DNA from: Streptomyces sp. CNH099 | GTDB lineage: Bacteria; Actinomycetota; Actinomycetes; Streptomycetales; Streptomycetaceae | Assembly: GCA_000514715.1 (NCBI GenBank) | Contig: AZWL01000008.1 | Coordinates: forward strand, 186,001-250,000 | Length of the DNA: 64,000 nt | Direction: 5' to 3' | Shown: one piece after another, positions 26,202 through 32,497 of the stretch | How positions within the stretch are numbered: the first letter of the stretch is position 1 | How the letters are laid out: the number at the start of each line of letters is the position of its first letter | Translations under genes and position numbers: made by a program | The notes under the pieces: generated by a model | What the model saw: only the letters and a program-made list of their open reading frames with translations | Told to the model about the DNA's origin: nothing | Database searches by the model: none

Positions 26202-26773
26202 GCGAGACCTCGTTCCACCAGTGCGGCGTGAAGCATCGCCGCGGATTCATCGACACTCTGCTCGTGCGTGGGGATGCGCAGATCGGGGTCCGCGGGGGGC
26301 TCGTAGGGGTCGTCCACGCCGGTGAGGCCGGAGATCTCGCCGGCCGCCTGCTTGGCGTAGAGGCCCTTCACGTCCCGTTCGGCGCAGACGTCGACGGGCG
26401 TGGCCACGTGCACCTCCACATACGTCGTACCCTCCGTCTGGTGGCGCTTGCGCACCGCTTCCCGGCTGTCCGCGTACGGGGCGATCACCGGTACGAGGAC
26501 CTTCACGCCGTGCGAGGCGAGCAGCTCGGCGACGAAGCCGATGCGCTGCACGTTCGTGTCGCGGTCCTCGCGGGTGAAACCGAGGCCGGCGGTGAGGAAT
26601 TCCCGGATCTCGTCGCCGTCCAGCACCTCCACCCGGTGGCCGGCGTCCTGCAGCCGCTCGCCGAAGGCGCGCGCCAGGGTGGTCTTGCCGGCGCTGGGCA
26701 GACCGGTGAGCCAGATCGTGGCGCCGCGACCGCGTAGGTCGTCGGCGCCGGGTGCGTTGTCAGGCACTCCCAC
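26198..26773 (-). CDS. cysC: Adenylylsulfate kinase
   Basis: APS kinase, which phosphorylates APS at the 3' position to give PAPS, the sulfate donor of sulfotransferases. The 191-residue protein has the P-loop GLPSAGKTT (about 24-32), the DGDEIREF segment, the LGFTREDRDTNVQRIGFVA motif and the PYADSREAVRKRHQ segment. It starts at a GTG (26773) within the end of the glycosyltransferase gene, an overlap of 14 bp; a second GTG at 26767 is possible. The tight packing between the glycosyltransferase and cysD indicates one transcript that joins activated-sulfate supply to a transferase. Confidence 0.95.
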   Translation of the reverse strand: MGVPDNAPGADDLRGRGATIWLTGLPSAGKTTLARAFGERLQDAGHRVEVLDGDEIREFLTAGLGFTREDRDTNVQRIGFVAELLASHGVKVLVPVIAPYADSREAVRKRHQTEGTTYVEVHVATPVDVCAERDVKGLYAKQAAGEISGLTGVDDPYEPPADPDLRIPTHEQSVDESAAMLHAALVERGLA

Positions 26774-27941
26774 TCCCGTGAATCTCCTCGAACAGTGCCT
26801 CCCACTGCGGATGGACCGCCTCGGGAGTGTAGGAGCGCGACGTCTGCAGTGCCGCCGCTCCCATGTCGGCCCGCAGGCCCTCGTCGTCCATCAGCTGTCC
26901 CATGGCCTCGGCGAGCCCGTCCACGTCCTTGCGACGCACCAGCAGGCCGTCCTTCCCGTGGGTGAGCACGTCGGCGGGGCCCGTCGGGCAGTCGAAGCTG
27001 ACCACGGGGAGTCCGTGGGTCATCGATTCGATCATCACCATGGGCAGGCCCTCAAACCGCGAGCTGAGCACATAAAAGGATGCTCTCGCAAGTTCGTCGT
27101 CCAGTTTGTGCGTGTGCCCCATCAGAAATACGTGGTTGTACAGGTGGTGCTCGTTGATCTGGCGGCGCAGTTCGGCCTTCTTCTCGCCGGTGCCGAAGAT
27201 GCGCAGCTGCCACTCGGGGAACTTCTCCACCAGCTGTGCCCACGCCGGGATCAGCAGGTCGAAGCCCTTCTGCGAGCAGAGCCTGCCGGCGGCGACGGCG
27301 ACCTGGTCGGCGTAGGTGGTGAGCTTCTTCTCCCCGCTGTGGACGGCGTTGGGGATGCGTACGACGCGGGTGCCGGGCAGCAGCTCCTGGTAGTCCTCCC
27401 GGTCACCGTGCGTGAGCACGGCGACGGCGTCGAACCGGGGGTACTCGCGCTGGACGGCGGCGCGGATGTCGGCGGGGTGCGTGCCCAGGTTCATGTGCTC
27501 CTGGGCGATCTTGCGGCAGCTGCGTGGCGTGAATCTGGCGGTGAGGAAGTTCAGGCCGGGGCGGGTCGGTACGATCACCGCGTCGCGCTGCCGCTCCAGC
27601 CAGTCGATGATCGTGTCCTCGACGTACCGGTTGTAGCGCTCGTAGGCGAACTCGCCCGGGGGGACGTACCGGGGCGGCTGCCCTTCGCGCTCGGTGCGCC
27701 GTTCGGCGGCCCGGCGGCCGGCGGCGGCCAGCTCGGCGTCGCGGGCGCCGGGCCGGTGGTCGACGAGCGTGGTGACGGTGACCCCGGGGTGGAGGGGGAA
27801 GTGCGGCTCGTCGCGGCCGCGCTGCATGCTGGCGATCTCGACGTCGTGGCCGGCGGCGGCCATGGAGCTGGCCTGGTTGAAGACGGTGCGGATGGTTCCA
27901 CCGGTGCCGTAGGCGTGCATCAGCAGATAGCGGATCTTCAT
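26760..27941 (-). CDS. Glycosyltransferase family 4 protein
   Basis: Retaining GT-B glycosyltransferase of 393 residues. The N-terminal domain starts MKIRYLLMHAYGTGGTIRTV, with the acceptor-side Gly-rich loop. The C-terminal GT4 donor domain contains VAVAAGRLCSQKGFDLLIPAW, LRIFGTGEKKAEL, the YVLSSRFEGLPMVMIESMTHG block with the E-x7-E motif, and VVSFDCPTGPADVL. The overall look is that of the group annotated as poly(glycerol-phosphate) alpha-glucosyltransferases in streptomycetes, which act on teichoic-acid-like polymers; this is family knowledge, not proof. Its ATG overlaps the sulfotransferase stop by 4 bp. A short stretch near 27060-27085 is notably less GC-rich than its surroundings. Confidence 0.88.
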   Translation of the reverse strand: MKIRYLLMHAYGTGGTIRTVFNQASSMAAAGHDVEIASMQRGRDEPHFPLHPGVTVTTLVDHRPGARDAELAAAGRRAAERRTEREGQPPRYVPPGEFAYERYNRYVEDTIIDWLERQRDAVIVPTRPGLNFLTARFTPRSCRKIAQEHMNLGTHPADIRAAVQREYPRFDAVAVLTHGDREDYQELLPGTRVVRIPNAVHSGEKKLTTYADQVAVAAGRLCSQKGFDLLIPAWAQLVEKFPEWQLRIFGTGEKKAELRRQINEHHLYNHVFLMGHTHKLDDELARASFYVLSSRFEGLPMVMIESMTHGLPVVSFDCPTGPADVLTHGKDGLLVRRKDVDGLAEAMGQLMDDEGLRADMGAAALQTSRSYTPEAVHPQWEALFEEIHGSGSA

Positions 27942-29299
27942 GAGGACGGCAGCACCTCGACGGAGAGGTTGTCCTTGACGGTGTAGTACGGCTTGACCTC
28001 GACGTCGGTGCCGTCGACCCGGGCGGGCTGGCCGGGGAAGACCATGATGTTCTTCTTCCCGGTGATCCCGTCGAGGTGGCGGCCGGCGCGCAGCCGGACC
28101 TCGGTGCCGCCCCCGCCCGCGGTGAGGTGGATGTCCCACTGGGCCGGGGGGGTCAGTCCGGCGGGCGCCAGGTCGGCCACGGGCACCGTGACGTCGAAGC
28201 CGCCGTCGGAGAGTTCCGCCGGGTAGCGCAGCTGCTGGTCCTCGTCGTCGCGCCGGACGAGGAGCAGTTCCCAGGGGCCGCTGCCGGAGGTGCCGGCGAC
28301 GCCGTGGAGGCGGCCGGTGAGGCGTACGGCGCCGTCCCGGGGCCAGACCTCGGCGATCTCGGCGTGCGGCTCGCGGGCGGCCGCGGCGGCGGCGCCGGTG
28401 CCCTCGTCGTCGGTGTAGCCCCAGGCGGCGCTGATCTCGCGCAGCGGCTCGGGGATCTCGTCGGCGGCGGGCAGCGCCCGGCCGGCCTGCACCTGGCCGC
28501 TGCGGATCTTGTCCTTCCAGTCGCCGAGGCCCTTCTTGTAGCTGCTCTCGGTCCGGGAGCCGTAGTCGAGCATGCCGGGCTCGAAGTCGATCTCCAGGTA
28601 CGAGCAGATGGCCTTCATGGCGGCCTCGGGGTCTTCGGTCAGCTCCTCGTAGCGCACGACGTGCCCGGGCAGGGCCTGGCGGGCGCGCTCCGTGGCGCGC
28701 ATGTAGCGCAGCGCGTCGAGGGCCGCCTCCTCCTCGGTGCGCTTGGCCGGGTCGGCCTCGTACCAGGAGCGGGCGATGGAGGCGGGGTGGCGGAGCAGGA
28801 AGACGAACCTGGCGTCGGGCCAGCAGGCGGCGATGCGCTTGTACGCGAAGGTGTTGCTGGGCGTCTTCTCGACCAGGACGTCCTTGCCGGAGCGCACCAG
28901 CTCGCGGTGCAGCACCCGGTCCCAGATGAGGTGCTCCAGGTCGGCGCGCTCCAGGCCCAGCTCGGCCATGGCCTGCTCGGCGAGCCTGGTGCCGGCGTTG
29001 ACCTCCAGGCGGCGGAAGTGGAGTTCGTGCGCGGAGTGCAGGCGGGAGTGCGCGTTCAGCAGCAGGCGCAGCAGGGTGGAGCCGGAGCGTACGGGCGACA
29101 TGATGAACACGGGCCGCCGCAGCAGCCGGTCGACCTCGGGATCCTCCGGGGGGCGGTAGGCGACCTGCGCCGGCTTCGGCCCCGCGGACGCCTTGGCGCG
29201 GGCGGATCTCGGGGCAGGGGCGTACGGCGGCCCGGCCTTGCGGATCTCGAAGCCCGTGGTTGCGCCGAGCTTGTGGTTCAGCTTCCGGAGGAGGTTCAT
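27938..29299 (-). CDS. Sulfotransferase with C-terminal beta-rich extension
   Basis: PAPS-dependent sulfotransferase of 453 residues, first gene of the sulfation operon. The 5'-phosphosulfate-binding loop is SPVRSGSTLLR (about 68-78), followed by HSAHELHF, KTPSNTFAYKRIA and FVFLLRHPASIARSWYE, which contains the 3'-phosphate-binding Arg/Ser pattern. The sulfotransferase domain ends near residue 290. A further roughly 150 residues form a beta-rich domain with RLRAGRHLDGITG and a terminal VEVKPYYTVKDNLSVEV motif, a pattern I associate with C-terminal domains of actinomycete cell-wall glycopolymer transferases. The acceptor is unknown. The ATG at 29299 is chosen because upstream sequence is AT-richer and non-coding in character. 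Confidence 0.87.
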   Translation of the reverse strand: MNLLRKLNHKLGATTGFEIRKAGPPYAPAPRSARAKASAGPKPAQVAYRPPEDPEVDRLLRRPVFIMSPVRSGSTLLRLLLNAHSRLHSAHELHFRRLEVNAGTRLAEQAMAELGLERADLEHLIWDRVLHRELVRSGKDVLVEKTPSNTFAYKRIAACWPDARFVFLLRHPASIARSWYEADPAKRTEEEAALDALRYMRATERARQALPGHVVRYEELTEDPEAAMKAICSYLEIDFEPGMLDYGSRTESSYKKGLGDWKDKIRSGQVQAGRALPAADEIPEPLREISAAWGYTDDEGTGAAAAAAREPHAEIAEVWPRDGAVRLTGRLHGVAGTSGSGPWELLLVRRDDEDQQLRYPAELSDGGFDVTVPVADLAPAGLTPPAQWDIHLTAGGGGTEVRLRAGRHLDGITGKKNIMVFPGQPARVDGTDVEVKPYYTVKDNLSVEVLPSS

Positions 29300-29543
29300 G
29301 CGCCCCGAGGCTAGAAGGCGTTGATGGGAGGGGCAAAGTACCCGCGCGGCATGTTTGTTAAACGTGCAGGTCATAGCTAGTTTGATCGAGGCGGGGTGGT
29401 GCTGGTCACAGCGGCGTCGGCGGACCGCGCGGGCCTGGGGGTACGCGTCCGGAGCACCGCCGCGCATCACTCGGACGGGTGGATTTCCGCGCGGGTCGCC
29501 GGCCCCGGCGGAGGTGGGGGCGCCGGGCGCGGGGGCCGCGCGG
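29300..29543. promoter_or_regulatory. Control region of the sulfation operon
   Basis: 244-bp gap between the sulfotransferase start and the thioesterase stop. It contains an AT-rich island (about 29348-29392, including GTTTGTTAAACGTGC) that stands out from the 70% G+C background and is the likely promoter for the operon. No exact -35/-10 pair or named operator could be assigned. Confidence 0.4.
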
Positions 29544-29996
29544 TCAGGCGTCGCGCAGCAGGCAGGTGAGCCGCGCGGTGCACACCCGGCGGCCCTCCTC
29601 GTCGCTGACGACGATCTCGTACGTCGCGGTGGACCGGCCGCGGTGCACCGGCGTGGCGACGCCGGTGACCACGCCGGCGCGCAGGCCCCGGTGGTGGGTG
29701 CAGTTCAGGTCGACGCCGACGGCGAGCTTGGCGGGGCCGCCGTGCAGCATGGCGCCGACGGAGCCCAGGGTCTCGGCGAGCACCGCGGAGGCGCCCCCGT
29801 GCAGCAGCCCGTACGGCTGCGTGTTGCCCTCGACGGGCAGCGTGCCCACGACCCGCTCGGGGGCCGCCTCCAGCACCTGCAGGCCCATGCGCTGCCCGAG
29901 GGCGCCGGCGGAGAACAGCTTCTCCAGGTCGACGCCGACGCCGGCGAACTCGTCGAGGATCTCCGGGGGGAACTTCGTGGTGGTGTGCTCGCCCAT
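29544..29996 (-). CDS. PaaI-family hotdog thioesterase
   Basis: Acyl-CoA thioesterase of the hotdog fold, 150 residues and full length. The family active-site segment QPYGLLHGGASAVLAETLGS (about 60-79) carries the HGG turn and the catalytic acidic residue on the following helix. VGVDLNCTHHRGLRAG and the C-terminal RVCTARLTCLL beta-strand complete the fold. Such proteins (PaaI/YbgC groups) cleave phenylacetyl- or menaquinone-pathway thioesters; the substrate here is not shown. It lies 19 bp downstream of the FdhF-like gene in the same orientation, so co-transcription is likely. Confidence 0.9.
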   Translation of the reverse strand: MGEHTTTKFPPEILDEFAGVGVDLEKLFSAGALGQRMGLQVLEAAPERVVGTLPVEGNTQPYGLLHGGASAVLAETLGSVGAMLHGGPAKLAVGVDLNCTHHRGLRAGVVTGVATPVHRGRSTATYEIVVSDEEGRRVCTARLTCLLRDA

Positions 29997-30015
29997 GCGC
30001 GGCCGGCTCCGTCCT

Positions 30016-32364
30016 CTACACCGTCGTGTCGGGCTCCACCGTAGACGCGGCCGGTTCCAGCCTGACCACCAGGGACTTGCTCGTGGGGGTGTTGCTGGTG
30101 TCGGCGGTGGAGTCGAGCGGGACCAGCACGTTGGTCTCCGGGTAGTACGCGGCCGCGCAGCCCCGGGCGGTCGGGTAGTGCACGACGCGGAAGCCGTCCG
30201 CGCGCCGCTCGACGCCGTCGTGCCACTCGCCGACGATGTCCGCGTACGCCCCGTCGGCGAGGCCGAGGGCGGCGGCGTCGCCGGGGTGGACGAGGACGAC
30301 GCGGCGGCCGCCGCGCACGCCGCGGTAGCGGTCGTCCAGCCCGTAGATCGTGGTGTTGTACTGGTCGTGGCTGCGCAGCGTCTGCAGCAGCAGCCGCCCC
30401 TCGGGCACCTCCGGACACGTCACGGGACCGGCGGTGAAGTTCGCCCGGCCGGTGGCGGTGGGGAAGCGCCGCTCGTCGCGCGGGGCGTGCGGGAGAGTGA
30501 AGCCGCCGGGGCGGCGGGCGCGGGCGTCGAAGTCCTCGAAGCCGGGCACCACGCGCGCGATGCGGTCGCGGATGCGCGCGTAGTCGCCGGCGAACTCCTC
30601 CCAGGGCGTGGCGCTGGCCTCCCCCAGCACGGCGCGGGCGAGCCGGCAGACGATGGCGACCTCGGACAGCAGCGCGTCGCTCGCGGGCGCGAGCCGGCCG
30701 CGGGAGGCGTGCACGACGCCCATGGAGTCCTCGACGGTCACGAACTGGTCGTGGCCGCGGCCGTCGGGGCCGGGCTGCCGGTCGCGTTCGGTGCGGCCCA
30801 GGGTCGGCAGGATCAGCGCGCGGGCGCCGGTGACGACGTGGCTGCGGTTGAGCTTGGTCGAGACGTGCACGGTCAGCCGGGCGCGGCGCATCGCGGCCTC
30901 GGTGACCTCGGTGTCGGGCGAGGCCGCGACGAAGTTGCCGCCGACGGCGAAGAAGACCTTGGCCTCGCCGTCGCGCAGGGCGCGGATGGCGCGTACGACG
31001 TCGTAGCCGTGGCGGCGGGGCGGGGCGAAGCCGAACTCCTTCTCCAGCGCGTCGAGGAACGCGGGCGCGGGGCGTTCGAAGATGCCCATGGTGCGGTCGC
31101 CCTGGACGTTGCTGTGGCCGCGCACGGGGCAGACTCCGGCGCCGGGGCGGCCGACGTGGCCGCCGAGGAGCAGGAAGCTGACGATCTCCTTGATGGTGGG
31201 TACGGCGTGCTTGTGCTGGGTGAGGCCCATGGCCCAGCAGACGACGACCTTCTCGGCGCCGAGCACCAGCTCGGCGGCGCGGTCGATCTCGGCGGCGGTC
31301 AGCCCGGTGGCGCGCTCCGCCTCGGCGTCGCCGTAGGCGCGGGCGGCGGCCGCGTACTCCTCGTAGCCGTGGGTGTGCTCCGCGACGAACTCCTCGTCGA
31401 CGGGGCTGCGGCCGCCGGGGGTGCGCGCCCCGGCGTCGTGCGCGTCGAGGACGCGCCGGGCGAGGGCGCGGAAGAGCGCCTGGTCGCCGCCGACGCGGAT
31501 CTGGAGGAACAGGTCGGTCAGCGGGGTGCCGCCGCGGGCGAGGCCGCGGACGGTCTGCGGGTTCTTGAACCGGACCATGCCGGGCTCGGGCAGCGGGTTG
31601 ACGGTGACGATGCGGGCGCCGTTGTCCTTGGCCCGCTCCAGCGCGCTGAGCATCCGCGGGTGGTTCGTGCCGGGGTTCTGGCCGGCGACGATGATCAGGT
31701 CGGCCCGGTGGAGGTCGTCGAGCAGGACGCTGCCCTTGCCGACGCCGAGGGTCTCGGTGAGCGCGGAGCCGGACGACTCGTGGCACAGGTTCGAGCAGTC
31801 GGGCAGGTTGTTGGTGCCGAACTCGCGGGCGAAGAGCTGGTAGAGGAACGCGGCCTCGTTGCTGGTGCGGCCGGAGGTGTAGAAGACCGCCTCGTCGGGC
31901 GAGCCGAGGGCGGTCAGCTCCTCGGCGACGAGGGAGAAGGCCCGCTCCCAGGACACCGGCTCGTACGTGCCGGCGCCCTCGGCGAGGTACACGGGGTGGG
32001 TGAGCCGGCCCTGCTGGCCCAGCCAGTAGCCGCTGCGGCCGGCCAGGTCGGCGACGGGGTGGGCGGCGAAGAACGCCGGGGTCACGCGGCGCAGCGTCGC
32101 CTCCTCGGCGACGGCCTTGGCGCCGTTCTCGCAGAACTCGAAGGTGTGCGGGCGGTCCGGCTCGGGCCAGGCGCAGCCGGGGCAGTCGAAGCCGTCGTGC
32201 TGGTTGACGCGGAGCAGGGTGCGGGCCGTACGCCGTACGCCCATCTGCTCCTGCCCGGTGCGCAGCGCGTGCCCGATGGCGGCGGCGCCGACGGCGGACT
32301 CCTGCGGCGGGGTGACCTCGGGGGCGTCCTGCACGGGGTCGCCGACGGGCGGTTTGCCGGCCAT
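30016..32364 (-). CDS. FdhF/YdeP family molybdopterin oxidoreductase
   Basis: Molybdopterin-guanine-dinucleotide oxidoreductase of 782 residues, related to formate dehydrogenase alpha subunits but of the YdeP group, whose physiological substrate is not established. The ATG at 32364 has AAAGGG 8 bases upstream. An N-terminal FDCPGCAWPEPDRPHTFEFC segment (about 58-77) carries cysteines for an iron-sulfur cluster. The core contains FYTSGRTSNEAAFLYQLFAR, CHESSGSAL, LIIVAGQNPGTNHPRML and GRPGAGVCPVRGHSNVQGDR, all typical of the MopB superfamily. The C-terminal molydopterin-binding domain includes LLLQTLRSHDQYNTTIYGLDD. It is transcribed divergently from polA across a region with a 22-bp inverted repeat. 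Confidence 0.9.
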   Translation of the reverse strand: MAGKPPVGDPVQDAPEVTPPQESAVGAAAIGHALRTGQEQMGVRRTARTLLRVNQHDGFDCPGCAWPEPDRPHTFEFCENGAKAVAEEATLRRVTPAFFAAHPVADLAGRSGYWLGQQGRLTHPVYLAEGAGTYEPVSWERAFSLVAEELTALGSPDEAVFYTSGRTSNEAAFLYQLFAREFGTNNLPDCSNLCHESSGSALTETLGVGKGSVLLDDLHRADLIIVAGQNPGTNHPRMLSALERAKDNGARIVTVNPLPEPGMVRFKNPQTVRGLARGGTPLTDLFLQIRVGGDQALFRALARRVLDAHDAGARTPGGRSPVDEEFVAEHTHGYEEYAAAARAYGDAEAERATGLTAAEIDRAAELVLGAEKVVVCWAMGLTQHKHAVPTIKEIVSFLLLGGHVGRPGAGVCPVRGHSNVQGDRTMGIFERPAPAFLDALEKEFGFAPPRRHGYDVVRAIRALRDGEAKVFFAVGGNFVAASPDTEVTEAAMRRARLTVHVSTKLNRSHVVTGARALILPTLGRTERDRQPGPDGRGHDQFVTVEDSMGVVHASRGRLAPASDALLSEVAIVCRLARAVLGEASATPWEEFAGDYARIRDRIARVVPGFEDFDARARRPGGFTLPHAPRDERRFPTATGRANFTAGPVTCPEVPEGRLLLQTLRSHDQYNTTIYGLDDRYRGVRGGRRVVLVHPGDAAALGLADGAYADIVGEWHDGVERRADGFRVVHYPTARGCAAAYYPETNVLVPLDSTADTSNTPTSKSLVVRLEPAASTVEPDTTV

Positions 32365-32434
32365 GGCGGTCACCCTTTCTCGTGGCGGGGTGTCTCGTGT
32401 TCTCGCGGCGGGTTCTCGTGGACGGCGTACGTGA

Positions 32435-32493
32435 CCGATCCTGCCATGCCGCACCGTCACGGGCCCGTTGTCGGTGCGGCATGGCAGGATCGG
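32435..32493. repeat. Perfect 22-bp inverted repeat between fdhF-like gene and polA
   Basis: CCGATCCTGCCATGCCGCAC (continuing CG) at 32435-32456 is the exact reverse complement of 32472-32493, with a 15-base spacer (32457-32471). It fills the divergent intergenic region and ends 4 bases before the polA GTG. Each arm carries an outward-facing CAGGAT hexamer (-10-like) 7 bases from the polA start on the right. Confidence 0.9.
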
Positions 32494-32497
32494 GTCC

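Noticed and set aside
29355..29470. Longer start for the sulfotransferase (frame open to 29470)
   Set aside because: The added residues are Arg/Cys/His-rich, cross the AT-rich promoter-like island and have no ribosome binding site.
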